Shown: positions 1 through 11,040 of the stretch, one piece after another | Numbering within the stretch: position 1 is the first letter of the stretch | How the letters are laid out: each line of letters starts with the position of its first letter | Assembly: GCF_963082655.1 (NCBI RefSeq) | Contig: NC_081555.1 | Coordinates: 89,602,272 to 89,666,271, forward strand | Length of the DNA: 64,000 nt | Direction: 5' to 3' | From: Stomoxys calcitrans | Lineage: Eukaryota; Arthropoda; Insecta; Diptera; Muscidae | The notes under the pieces: model-generated | What the model was told of the DNA's origin: nothing | The model's input: only the letters and a program-made list of their open reading frames with translations | Databases searched by the model: none | Program-made: the position numbers and the translations under genes

Positions 1-322
1 AGATTACTGCCTAATCGGAAAACATGCTGACATACTGAAGGTTGCCAGCAAGGACTTTCGTACCAGCTGTAAGGACATCGAAGAAAAAAAAAACTATAGA
101 ACATGTGTGTGTTCTAGCAGTTAGAAGGAGTTCCCCTTTAGCTTCTCATTTCTTTGAGAATCCTTCTGATTTAGGAGTTATTTGGCTTTTTAAAGCGATC
201 TGAAAGGTTCAACGGTAATAACTAGGAGGCATCTTTCTTCTTCTGTTCTTGTGGTATCACAATGGACTAAAACGTCTAAGTGAGTCTGATGGCAGACTGC
301 CACTTGAACCTAACCTATTTTT
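1..322 (+). mobile_element. 3' end of an RNase H-bearing LINE (zinc-knuckle tail and 3' UTR)
   Basis: The first 100 bases can be read in frame as the Cys/His tail that follows RNase H in this LINE group (GKHAD...LKVASKDF...SCKDIEE...EH). The 3' UTR contains a block 'tggcagactgcca' followed by 'aacctaacct', which recurs at 32046-32310. The element enters from beyond the left edge, so its start is not seen. The reading frame is already degenerate. Confidence 0.6.
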
Positions 323-324
323 TT

Positions 325-856
325 ACGCTTTAATCGTGATTTTCTTGTGAATCGCGAGTGAGTCGTGATTTTCTCGTGAGTTGCTGGAGAGTCGTGTTTT
401 TCTTGTAAGTTGTGATTAGTGTCGTGAGCATGCTTTCACTCACGCAGGAAGAATTTTAATTCAATCACGGTTACGCCCGATCGCGTGATTGTATTTGGAT
501 CTCACTCACGAATCACGTGGTTCACGCTTGACACGACAACTCACGTGCACACCTCTAATTTGTACGTATAAATACCGCATGATTTGCTGCATGAACAAAA
601 TTTTGAATATTTTGTTATTTTTTACCGTTAGTAATGATTTTCTTTTGAGTGTTGTGAATTTCTCATCAGTTGTGATTTTCTCGTGGTTTGTGAGTGTCTC
701 GTGATAAACTCGTGATTGACTTGTAAGTCTTAATTTCTCTCGTGATTCGTGAGTTGTGTTTGACTCTCGAGCCTTGATGTTTCTCGTGAGTGTCGCGTGA
801 GTTGTGATTGTTCGTGAGTCGGGATTTTTCTCGTGATTCGTGATTAGTGTCGTTAG
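325..856. repeat. CGTGA/TCACG-rich degenerate repeat, left part
   Basis: Dozens of copies of CGTGA, TCGTGA and GTGAGT occur here, switching to the reverse form (TCACG) around 440-560. The block ending 'cacgtgcacacctctaatt' (about 435-560) recurs at 2443-2586. The tract is interrupted at 857 by a hAT-like element and resumes at 2438. ORFs inside it have no coding character. Confidence 0.65.
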
Positions 857-1047
857 CTGGGCTGCCAGATTATTTTAAAGTAAAATCAGAAAAATTTGAA
901 GAAACAAATCGGAACATTCGGCACTCCAAGTTTAAAAAATCGGTTGTTTTAAACGATAAAACGCAAAGTTCAAACACTGAAAATAAAAGCGTCCTAATTA
1001 CGGCCGAATTTTACATACCGACCACCATGAACATTCTTCGAACCAAG

Positions 1048-1702
1048 GTAAACAAGTAAATAGGCGTTAAGCCGGGCCGAACTTTGGATACCCACCACCT
1101 CGGATATAAACCACCTTTCGCCAAAATCCGGTGAAAAATGCATACCTTATGCCACATAGCAGCTATATCGAATTTTGTTCCAATTCGGACCTAATACTAA
1201 AAAGTACAAGTCATTGTTCAATTGTGTATAACAAAATATTAGTAGCTATAACAAAAAGTAAACCGATCTGAACCATGAACGACACGGAGGTCGAGAAGCT
1301 TAACATAAGTCAACGTGTCAGATTTCAGTGATATCGTACAATAAATGCGCCTTTTATGGGGCCAGGACTTTATATTGAGATATCGGTCTATATGGCAGCT
1401 ATATCCCAATCTGGACCGATCTGAGCCAAATTGAAGAGAAATGTCAAGGGGTCTTGCACAACTCACTGTCCTAAATTTCGACGACATCAGACAATAAATG
1501 CGGCTTTTATGGGCCCAAAATCTCAAATCGAAAGATCGGTCTATATGGTAGCTATATCCAAATCTGGACCGATCTGGGCCAAATTGAAGAAGAATGTCGA
1601 AGGGCTTAACACAACTCACTGTCCGAAATTTCAGTAAAATCGCGTAACAAATGTGGCTTTTATGGGCCTTAGAACCTAAATCGGTGGATCGGTCTATGTA
1701 TA
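1048..1702 (+). repeat. Divergent copy of the 153-bp-period repeat element
   Basis: It starts like the other copies (acaagtaa...gggccgaac) followed by 'tacccaccacc'. The phrase 'cggtctatatggYagctata' begins at 1384 and 1537, and a degenerate copy at 1690, spaced 153 and 153 bases. The long - strand ORF across it (1239-1853) is an artefact of this periodicity. Confidence 0.7.
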
Positions 1703-1704
1703 TT

Positions 1705-2226
1705 TTTTTTTCAACACGCAGGGGGTGTCCCCTATATATGCAGTGCATTGCGTTGACAATTAGCAAAGTTAAGGGTTGGAGGGGGAAAGAGGGAGTAATG
1801 TTTATTGATATTAGTCTTAAATTTCTGAACGTCAATATCGGTGGCAAAGACATTAGCCGGAAGTCGATTCCACATACAAATGGTTCGGGCGAAAAATGAA
1901 TTTTCTCGATAATGCATGGTTCGGTCGACGGGCTAATTAATTACAAACGGGTGTGAGTTCCTGGCAAGTCTTGTATTCCTGGTGAACATCCTAACGTCAG
2001 GGATAAGAAGTCGAATATCCCTGGAACACACGCCATGAAAATAACGATGGGGCAATACAACGCTACCCACATTCCGACGATTTTCAAGGGAAGCAATAGA
2101 GTTGGATACCCAATTGTACCCAATGAACACCATTGTTCTCCGCTGAACCCGGTCAAGGATGATTTTGGAACTCCTGGCTATATATGAGAGTTATATTCCA
2201 TCCTCGGCCTGACGTTGGTATTATAG
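1705..2226 (-). mobile_element. 5'-truncated LINE, last ~500 bases
   Basis: The reverse strand encodes fragments such as SNSIASLENRRNVGSV and MHYRENSFFARTICMWNRLP, which match the C-terminal region of the LINE at 6495-8070. A poly-T run at about 1705-1713 marks the 3' end. The frame is broken several times. Truncation at about 2226 is typical of incomplete target-primed reverse transcription. Confidence 0.75.
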
Positions 2227-2442
2227 AATATATACAGAATATACATACATACAGACTAGACTTACAGCAGCATTTTTAATAATTTTTTTTTTCTTTTTTA
2301 ATTGTGTTCTTTGTTAAATGAAAAAGAACTTTTGAAAATTAAGAAAAATCTTCATTAAATCGGCACTCTGCTATTTTTAAAGCAAAAAATCGGGAAAAAG
2401 CCGAAAAGTCGACAAATCTGGCAACCCTGGTCGTAAGTGGGA

Positions 2443-2590
2443 TTTCATTCTCTCACGTTTACGCACGAAGAATTTTAATTCAATTAAGGCCACGCGCGAT
2501 CACGTGATTGGATTTCGACCTCTCTAACGAATCACTTGACACACTCGTGACACGAAAATTCACGACTCACGTGCACACCTCTAATTTTAA
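2443..2590. repeat. CGTGA/TCACG-rich repeat, right part
   Basis: This continues the tract broken by the hAT-like element. It shares 'gaagaattttaattcaat' and the terminal 'cacgtgcacacctctaatt' with 435-560. Joining the two sides after removal of the element and one 8-mer restores a continuous repeat. Confidence 0.6.
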
Positions 2591-2700
2591 ATATAGCTAC
2601 CATATAGACCGATATCGCGATTAATGCACTTAAACCCACAGCGCTGCATTTATTTTTCCGTTTTAGCTAAAACTTGGAAACGTGAGTTGCACTAGACCTC

Positions 2701-2971
2701 CTTATATCCGAACCTTATATGGTCCATATCGCTCAAAAAAGTAAAGCCAATTTTCCAACAAAAAATGTATTCTATTAACAGCACATATTATTCATTCGGA
2801 ACCACTGTGCACAGTCAATATTCGCATAATCAACCCTTATATCCGAATCTTATAGTGGACCATATCGCTCAAAAAAGTAAAGCCAATTTTCCATCAAAAA
2901 ATGTATTCAATTAACAGCACATATTATTCATTCGAAACCACTGTGCACAGCCAATATTCGCATAATCAACC
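2701..2971. repeat. Tandem duplication, 135 bp x 2
   Basis: The unit beginning 'cttatatccgaa' at 2701 is repeated at 2836 with a handful of substitutions. Both copies contain 'gctcaaaaaagtaaagcc' and end in 'cgcataatcaaccc'. No coding content is seen. Confidence 0.85.
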
Positions 2972-4480
2972 CTTTTGAATGCTGTAGCTTCTTTACTAAA
3001 AAAAAAAAACAATAATACATAGGATGATTTGATTTGCTTGCATATCATTCTAACACTATGCACATGTTTCCATTTCTTTGTAAAAAAAAACTCTTAAAAT
3101 CTTTCCCTACCTGTCTTTTTGTGGTGAACTTAAATCTCTTTATGTTATTCTCTTGAATGTTAGCTCAACTCGCCCATAAAAAAAAACGGTATGCTCTTAG
3201 GTAAGACTGTTGTGCCGGTTTGTATGAAGTGATTGAGTGTGTGCGTGTGTTTGTTCTCCCTACGCCACACCACGTTTTTTTTTTTTGCATTTCGTTTTGT
3301 GGCATTATTTCGCCTTTAACTGAATATACGAAATCATTCATTTCTACGATGGCGTTGCCAGCAAGTATTACATTTTAGTTCGTAAGACTTCGAAATAAGT
3401 ACCAAGTCTTTAGAAAAGTGTTCTTTTAATGCATTTTACCCACAATTAATAAATATCTACATCTATAATTTATTTAACAAAACTGCTTCTCACTTAATAG
3501 AATGAAAAGTTCACATCAAATTATGATGCGAATAAAATGTACTTTAATATTTTATGACTTGTTTAAATTGATGGCAGATGTTTTTTGTTTTTTTTTGTTT
3601 AACAAACACGCACATTTCCACCACCGTTCCTTTTCACATCAACTCGTCAACTGCTGGGTCATGGCAGTGTTTACACCAATAGCTCTGTGTTTTTATGACT
3701 GTCTTTACTGTTGTGTGCTCTCACAAAGAGAATAAGAGAGGAACGATAGTCGTTCTTTTTGGCTTTTGTTGTTGCCCAAGCGTATTTTATTTAACGGCAA
3801 ATGGCTGTATACATATAAGCATTGCTTTAATACCATGAGCGAATAAAAATTCGTAGAATTTAAGGGTAATCTCTTATAGCACAAAATTTTGATATGAAGA
3901 CAAAAGAATTGCTTTCATTATTTTGGCATTTCAACCAGAATTATCGGTAAGTTTAACACTTTTTTTCGTCATTTAATGGGGTATTTACACTTGGTTCACT
4001 TTATCATACCATTTGCTATTGAAGGGGTGGCAAATTAATTTCGTTTAACTACTTCTACGAAATATTAATCGTCTTATCACTTCTAGTCAATACATCATTC
4101 GTCTGTATGTTGAAACTGCAATGCTATAACTAAATAAATTTACAGAAGCAGAAATGAAACATGATAGTAAATAGTAGATGGGTCTTTTGTAGAAAACCAA
4201 AATGGGTAATTGCTGCTACTACCAACTAGTCTAAAAAATAATTATCAGCGCATATTATTTTAAATTAGGTATCAAAATACATTCATACTAGTACATACAT
4301 ATGTGGATAAAACCTTCATTAATAAATTGGTTTGATAGTGGTCTTGGTATTTTTTCGATTTTGAGAGCTTTAAGAACTTCTTTTGAACAAACATTTTGTA
4401 CCTTAGTTATTGGCATCAAACTCAATCGCTAAACGCTGTACTGTCATGCATGAATGAAACTATTACTACATTTCCCATAA
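2972..4480. other. AT-rich non-repetitive stretch, no gene recognised
   Basis: Contains homopolymer runs and short ORFs only (the longest at 3502-3735 is low complexity). A donor-like GTAAGT follows 'attatcg' at about 3946, and TAG joins GTAAGA at 3201, but neither has enough context to call an exon. Confidence 0.5.
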
Positions 4481-4680
4481 ACATTCCATTAGGAAACGGA
4501 GGATACTACTCTCATATCAATGAGTGCAGTCCGATTCAAGTTTAAGCTCAATGATAGAAGCCTCCTTCTTTATGCCAAGTCCCAACGGCGTGCCGCATAG
4601 CGACACCACTTCGTAGAGAAGTTTTAACATGGCAGGATACCTTACAAATGTAGCCAGCATTAGTAAGGGGATAACCACAC
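4481..4680 (-). mobile_element. Partial tRNA-derived SINE (body and 3' tail, antisense)
   Basis: The sequence from 'acattccattagg' to 'agccagcattagtaa' matches the body of the SINEs at 12862-13178, 27881-28164 and 56694-57010. The tRNA-like head with its A and B boxes is missing. It passes directly into the 189-bp tandem array. Confidence 0.75.
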
Positions 4681-5975
4681 TGATAGAAAAATTACGGTGC
4701 TTTGCAAATACCCACTGGTATTATTTTGTTCACCTCATTGGCAAAGATTTTAAAGACTATTTGGCATAAATTCAATACCAAACAAAGTAGGATATTAAGA
4801 ATAGTCGGCATCACATTTATATTCATCGTCATCGCGCCAGAAGTGTTGTTGGTAAGGGTATAACCACACTGATAGAAAAACTACGGTAATTTGCAAATAC
4901 CGCCTGGTATTGTTTTGTTCACGTCATTGGCATAGACTTTTAAGGCCATTTGGAGTTGACCTTTAAGACCATTTGACATCGATGTTAAGAATTGACGGCA
5001 TCACATTTATATTCATCGTCATCGCGCCAGAAGTGTTGTTGGTAAAAGGATAACCACACTCACAGAAAAATTGCGATACTTTGCGAATACCCCCTGGTAT
5101 TGTTTTGTTCACGTCATTGGCATAGACTTTTAAGACCATTTGGCATCAATTCAATACCAGACAAAGTAGGCTATTAAGAATTAACGGCATCACATTTCTA
5201 TTCTTGTCATCGCGCCAGAAGAGTTGTTGGTAAGGTTATAACCACACTGATAGAAAAATTACAGTACTTTGCAAATACCCCCAGGTATTGTTTTGTTCAC
5301 GTCATTGGCAATGATTTTAAAGACTATTTGGCATCAATTCAATACCATACAAAGTAGGCTATTAAGAATTGTCGGCATGACATTTATATTCTTGTCATTG
5401 CGTCAGAAGTGTTTTTGGTAAAAGGATAACCACACTCACAGAAAAATTACGGTACTTTGCAAATACCCTCTGGTGTTGTTTTGTTCACGTCATTGGCATA
5501 GACTTTTAAGACCATTTGGCATAGACCTTTAAGACCATTTGACATCAATGTTAAGAATTGACGGCATCACATTTCTATTCTTGTCACCGCGCCAGAAGAG
5601 TTGTTTGTAAGTGTATAACCACACTAATAGAAAAATTACGGTAATTTGCAAATACCACCTGGTATTGTTTTGTTCCCGTCATTGGCAAAGACTTTTAAGA
5701 CCATTTGGCATCAATTCAATACCAGACAATGTAGACTATTAAGAATTTTCGGCATTACATTTATATTCTTGTCATCGCGCCAGAAAAGTTGTTTATTAAG
5801 GATATAATCACACTGATAGAAAAATTACGGTACTTTGCAAATACCCCCTGGTATTATTTTGTTAACGTCATTGGCAAAGATTTGTAAGACCATTTGGCAT
5901 CAATTCAATACCAAACAAAGTAGGTTATTAACAATTGTCGGCATCACCAGAAGTGTTGTTGAACTTTGTACTTAA
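4671..5975. repeat. Tandem array, about 189 bp x 7
   Basis: Unit starts (ataaccacac or near match) lie at 4671, 4860, 5050, 5238, 5426, 5615 and 5804, so the spacing is 188-190. Each unit holds 'tttgcaaatacc', 'ttggcatcaattcaatacc' and 'catcgcgccagaag'. Units differ by scattered substitutions, and some carry a short internal duplication or lack a segment. The first unit abuts a SINE fragment whose last bases resemble the unit boundary. Confidence 0.9.
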
Positions 5976-6400
5976 AAAAATGTCGCCACTATAAAATATT
6001 TGTTAAAGAAATAAATAAAAATGTTCAATACAATTTGAGTGCGTAAAAACCTGTTCAAATTCTCGAAAGCAGTGAACATCGAAATTGTACAACTTCTAAG
6101 GACATTCTACATCAAAAACATGATAGTCCATTGCGTGGAAAACAAACCACTTCTGGCAATCGATGGATATGGAGTCGATTGCGGAATACAAAGAATTGAG
6201 ATTGGTCACGGTGTAACATTACATAAATAATCGAAATAAAATTAGATTAAAATTATTTTAATTTTTTTTTGTTCTTTAGGAGTATTGGTATTAAAACCAA
6301 TACCAGTTCGGTAATAAGGCTAGTACCAAACGGTATTAAATCATTTTATGGTTTATCGATACCATCCGGTATTGTTTTTGTACCATACGTTGTTGTCCTG
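5976..6400. other. Spacer with a 63-codon ORF and GGTATT-rich inverted motifs
   Basis: 6039-6230 is open for 63 codons with no recognisable domain and is probably chance. At 6280-6380 there are short inverted motifs built on GGTATT/AATACC. No gene is recognised. Confidence 0.35.
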
Positions 6401-6470
6401 AGTCCTCCCCTAAGCCAAATCTGTCCTCTAGCTTTGATCCATCTGTGTAGCATAAACTTTCAGTTGGTAA
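6400..6470 (-). mobile_element. Small RNase H LINE fragment
   Basis: 'ctctagctttgatccatc' is the reverse complement of the DGSKLED-coding segment of the LINE copies at 11884-12282 and 51163-51708. Only a few dozen bases remain. Confidence 0.4.
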
Positions 6471-6494
6471 AACCCGGAATTGTGTTTATCTTGC

Positions 6495-8070
6495 GGATCT
6501 CGACATTAATAAATCTCTGGGCACGGACGGTATATCAACACTTGTCCTTTGTAAGTGTTCTTCAACGCATACTCGTCCACTACGCAACCTTTTCAACCTT
6601 GCTTTCCGTGCGGGAGCTTTCCCATGGCGCTGGAAGGTTGCCCCACCAAGAAAGGTGGGGCAAACAACCTTGCGAATTACCGGCCAATTGCGATATGCTC
6701 CGTGCTCTCCAAGGTTATGAAGAGTATGTTTAACCATCATCTTGTCAGATACTTAGAGTCCAATGGCTTTCTTAGCGACAGACAGTATGGGTTCCGCAGA
6801 AATCGCTCTAATGGCACTTTTGTCGGAACGATGGAGTCGCTCTATCCACCAGTTTGGTGAGAGTAAGGTCTTGGCTCGGGATATCTCCAAGGCATTTGAT
6901 AGGTGCACTTTTATAAAAGCTTTTCGCTTTTGGAGTCGGTAATAACTTCGTTCGATTTATATCGAGCTATCTCAGAGATCGCCCTATACGAGTTGTTGTA
7001 GATGGGTTCTCATCAGATGAGTATACATTGACCGCAGGTGTGCCACAAGGCTCTGTCCTTTCCCCTTCCCTTTTTCTTATTTTCATTGACGATCTATTGG
7101 GTTAGACTTCGAATCCAGTCTACTGATTTGCCGATGACAATTGTCTGTGTCATTCATATTCATTCGACCATAGGCCCAGTCCTCAAGAAATTGTGGACAG
7201 GAGGCGCATTATGGATGAGACGCTCTGCCAGGATTTGTTGGCCATTTCCGAGTGGGATGGAATGAACAGAGTAGACTTTAATGCACAAAAGACGCAGTGC
7301 TTTTTCTTGTCTCACAAGCGATTCACCGACCCACTACAATCGTCGATATCTATCGACGGTATCGATATTGATGTTCTCTTGATGTTCTGGGCATGAAGAT
7401 ACAATGTGATGTCCGTTGGTCAAAACACGTATTCGAAGCATCGAAAGAAGCTTTCAAGTGTGTGGACTTTCTTAGGCGGTGCAAGAAATGTTTCAACTCT
7501 TCTGATCTTTTCAAAATCTATACTACCTACATCAGGCCGAGGATGGAATATATCTCCTGTCATATATGGGCAGGAGTTCCAAAATCATCCTTGGAGCTAC
7601 TTGACCGGGTTCAACGGAGAGCGATGGTGTTGATTGGGGACAGTAGGGTATCCAACTCTATTGCTTCTCTTGAACATCGACGGAATGTGGGAAGCGTAGT
7701 ATTGCTCTATCGTTATTTTCATGGCGTGTGTTCCAGGGATATTCTTCTTCTTATCCCTGAAGTAAGGTTCTTCACCAGGTATACAAGACTTGCCAGGAAC
7801 TCACATCCGTTTGTAATTGATTGGCCAGTCGACCGAACCATGCATTATCGAGAAAATTCATTTTTCGCCCAAACCATTCGTATGTGGAATCGTCTTCCGG
7901 CTAATGTCTTTCCCACCGACATTGACGTTCAGCAACTTAAGGCGAATATCAATAAACACTACTCCCTCTTTCCCCCCTCCAACCCTTAACTTTCCTCATT
8001 GCCAACGCAATGCATTGCATATATAGGGGACATCCCCTGCGTGTTGGTAACGTGAAAAAAAATCTAAGAT
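6495..8070 (+). pseudogene. Broken LINE reverse transcriptase (5'-truncated, frameshifted)
   Basis: Reverse-transcriptase blocks occur in the expected order but in different frames: ANYRPIAICSVLSKV at about 6673-6717, ARDISKAFDR at about 6870-6905, GVPQGSVLSPSLFL at about 7037-7077, a FADD-like segment at about 7128, then a long open C-terminal part (7393-7989) with YIRPRMEYISC, HRRNVGSV and MWNRLPANVF. The 3' end carries 'ggacatcccctgcgtgttg' and an A run at about 8055. At least three frameshifts make it inactive. It belongs to the same family as 1705-2226. Non-LTR clade is not certain; jockey/CR1-like is likely. Confidence 0.85.
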
Positions 8071-8074
8071 TGTG

Positions 8075-8545
8075 CCGCTGGCAACAGTGTCTCGCATTCG
8101 ACCTCAAGTGTCGTCTCAGGCATTCGATCCGAACCCCTTCCATTCCATGTATCCTATTATCGCCTCAATTATGTCGCGATAGTATGACCTACTCCTATAT
8201 TCTATCCAGTCTCCCATCGCTTTAAGTCTCATAGCCACTGCATAGTGGTTGCCTCATACTTAATCTTATGTCAATGGGTGGGATATCTAGAAAAGTCTCC
8301 ATTGCCTTAAGGCGGTGTGCTCATACCAAGACATGTATTACGTTGCACTTTTTTTTCAATTGCAGTCAAACAAAATACTAAGACGTGAACTATTCTCGGA
8401 TTTAGGCCCACCTACTTAGTGGCCAGCATCTGTCAACCTTCTTAGAATGCTGATGAGTGTGACACTTCCAGTTCAGTTTCCTCTCCAAGGTTCGCTCCGA
8501 AGTATTTAACCTTTTCGGATATTGAAATTGGGCATGGCCTTCAAA
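8075..8545 (-). mobile_element. Degenerate RNase H LINE fragment
   Basis: Segments such as 'cgctttaagtctcatagcc' and 'ttgtgccgctggcaacag' match 12240-12480, where the reverse strand encodes the region between reverse transcriptase and RNase H. No frame is open. Confidence 0.55.
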
Positions 8546-8639
8546 TTAGCTCACCTTGTTTCCGATCTTTCGAGCCTGCGAAAAGTCGAACCCCCTCATC
8601 AAGCGAAATGACACCGAATATAGGCAATATGGTACTCAA

Positions 8640-8975
8640 ATTCACTCATTGGTGAAAAATATATCAGGGCTCAAGAAGTCAAATCGGGGATCGGTTTATA
8701 TGCGAGTTATATCAGGTTATAGACCGATTTGGGCCGTGCTTGGCACAGTTGTTGAAAGTCATAAGAGAACACTATGTGCAGAATTTCAGCCAAATCGGAT
8801 GGAAATTGTGGCTTCCAGGGTCTCGAGAAGTCAAATCGGGAGATCGGTTTATATGGGAGCTATATCCAAATCTGAACCGATATGGCCCATTTGTAATCCC
8901 TAATGACCTACATCAATATTAAGTATCTCTGCAAAATTTCAAGCCACCATCCTATGGTGGTGGGTATAAAAATCA
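8640..8975 (+). repeat. 153-bp-period repeat fragment (right end)
   Basis: Two units with 'aagtcaaatcgggRgatcgg' about 152 bases apart, followed by the family's right end 'atcctatggtggtgggtata'. The left end is missing. Confidence 0.75.
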
Positions 8976-9177
8976 AAAATTATTAGCACTAAAAATAGCG
9001 CTATTTTTTTAAATTTTTTAATAATTTTTTTCAAAAATAGCACCATAGGCAAGACATTTTTTCTAAAAAAATCGCGCAATATACAAAAAGAAGTTTAAAA
9101 TTTTACAAAAATTGCTCGATTAAATTCCTGGATAACGCTAACGATAGCAGAATTTTTTTCACATATACCCGTTTTTA
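8976..9177. other. AT-rich spacer
   Basis: Runs of A/T with no ORF or structure worth naming. Confidence 0.5.
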
Positions 9178-10699
9178 TACCCTCCACCATAAGATGGGGG
9201 GTATACTAATTTCGTCATTCTGTTTGTAACTACTCGAAATATTCGTCTGAGACCCCATAAAGTATATATATTCTTGATCGTCGTGAAATTTTATGTCGAT
9301 CTAGCCATGTCCGTCCGTCTGTCCGTCCGTCCGTCCGTCCGTCCGTCCGTCCGTCCGTCCGTCCGTCCGTCTGTCTGTCGAAAGCACGCTAACTTCCGAA
9401 GGAGTAAAGCTAGCCGCTTGAAATTTTGCACAAATACTTCTTATTAGTGTAGGTCGGTTGGTATTGTAAATGGGCCATATCGGTCCATGTTTTGATATAG
9501 CTGCCATATAAACCGATCTTGGGTCTTGACTTCTTGAGCCTCTAGAGTGCGCAATTCTTATCCGATTGGGATGAAATTTTGCACTACGTGTTTTGTTATG
9601 ATATCCAACAATTATGCCAAGTATGGTTCAAATCGGTCCATAACCTGATACAGCTGCCATATAAACCGATCTTGGGTCTTGACTTCTTGAGCCTCTAGAG
9701 TGCGCAATTCTTATCCGATTGGGATGAAATTTTGCACGACGTGTTTTGTTATGACATCCAACAACTGTGCCAAGTATGGTTCAATTCGGTCTTTAACCTG
9801 ATATAGCTGCCATATAAACCGATATTGGGTCTTGACTTCTTGAGCCTCTAGAGTGCGCAATTCTTATCCGATTGGAATGAAATTTTGCACGACGTGTTTT
9901 CTTATTATATCCAACAACTGTGCCAAGTATGGTTCAAATCGGTCCATAACCTGATACAGCTGCCATATAAACCGATCTTGGGTCTTGACTTCTTGAGCCT
10001 CTAGAGTGCGCAATTCTTATCCGATTGGAATGAAATTTTGCACGACGTGTTTTGTTACGATATCCAACAACTGTGCCAAGTATGGTTGTAATCGGTCCAT
10101 AACCTGATATAGCTGTCATATAAACCGATCTTGGGTCTTGAATTCTTGAGCCTCTAGAGGGCGCAATTCTTATCCAATTTGAATGAATTTTGGCATGTAG
10201 TATTTTGTTATGATATCCAACAACTGTGCCAAATAAGGTTCAAATCGGTTCATAACCTGATATAGCTGTCATATAAACCGATCTGGGATCTTGACTTCTT
10301 GAGCCTGTAGAGGTCGCAATTATTATCCGATTTGCCTGAAATTTTGTACGACGGATTCTCTCATGACCATTAACATACGTGTTTATTATGGTCTGAATCG
10401 GTTTATAGCCTGATATAGCTCCCATATAAATCGATCTCTCTATTTTACTTCTTGAGCCCACAAAGGGCGCAATTCTTATTCGAATTGGCTGACATTTTAC
10501 ACAGGTCTCCAACATATAATTTAATTGTAGTCCAAACCGGACCATATCTTGATATCGCTCTAATAGCAAAGCAAATCTTTTCTTATATCCCTTTTTTTGC
10601 CTAAGAAGAGATGCCGGGGAAAGAACTCGACATATGCGATCCATGGTGGAGGGTATATAAGATTCGGCCCGGCCGAACTTAGCACGCTTTTACTTGTTA
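9178..10699 (-). mobile_element. Full-length 153-bp-repeat element (Helentron/HINE-like), reverse orientation
   Basis: Bounded by 'taccctccaccataaga' at 9178 and by 'atggtggagggtatataa' plus the palindrome TTCGGCCCGGCCGAA (10663-10677) at the other end. The interior repeats start (cggtcc or near match) at 9481, 9634, 9787, 9940, 10093, 10246 and 10399: six intervals of exactly 153. A (GTCC)n run lies at 9306-9370. Subterminal inverted repeats, a GC palindrome near one end, internal tandem repeats and no ORF fit non-autonomous Helentron derivatives, but this class is an inference. Confidence 0.75.
9306..9380. repeat. (GTCC)n microsatellite inside the 153-bp element
   Basis: About 17 near-perfect GTCC tetramers, with the reverse form (GGAC)n at the matching place in the 16322-17968 copy (17798-17835). 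Array length differs between copies, as expected for slippage. Confidence 0.9.
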
Positions 10700-11040
10700 T
10701 TATACTTTTTGAACAGAAGTTCAAGATTCTCAATGCCCTGCAGCCTAAGGATTGACTTTTATGACTTTTTTCACCAAATTCGCACTCTACGCAAAATTTC
10801 CGTTATTTTGAATACCACTTGCCTATATTCGACATCATTTCACTTGACAAGAGGGAAGCCCGTTTTTGGAGCCCCCAGGCCCGAGCCACAAAAAAGGACT
10901 TCATATTCCTGTTCCTGGCGTCAATTTGGGGGGGGTGTGCAAAAAATTTGAATTTTATTAACATTTTCCCCACATACTGCACTTTTGCCAGAGAACTGTG
11001 GAGACAGCCAATCTCAGATCACCTTCGTCTTCCTCGTTTA
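10700..11040. other. Unassigned spacer
   Basis: Overlapping ORFs at 10694-10951 and 10819-11055 show no domain. No repeat match was noticed. Confidence 0.35.

Larger units (their letters stand above)
857..2429. mobile_element. hAT-like non-autonomous element with 8-bp target duplication
   Basis: The ends are inverted: 'ctgggctgccagatt' at 857 pairs with 'aatctggcaaccctg' ending at 2429. Flanking 8-mers GTCGTTAG (849-856) and GTCGTAAG (2430-2437) match at 7 of 8 positions, as expected for a hAT target duplication. No transposase frame is present. The interior was used as a target by a 153-bp-repeat copy (1048-1700) and a LINE 3' fragment (1705-2226). Assignment to hAT is from terminal form and duplication length only. 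Confidence 0.6.

Noticed and set aside
1239..1853. 204-codon - strand ORF with internal repeats
   Set aside because: It reads through 153-bp repeats; since 153 is divisible by 3, frames stay open by periodicity. The repeat 'protein' has no domain.
3195..3206. TAG joined to GTAAGA, a second possible ratchet site
   Set aside because: An A run lies 12-20 bases upstream where a pyrimidine tract is needed.
10240..10644. 134-codon - strand ORF, and similar + ORFs at 16318-16847 and 17510-17851
   Set aside because: Same cause: reading frames imposed by the 153-bp element, in both orientations.
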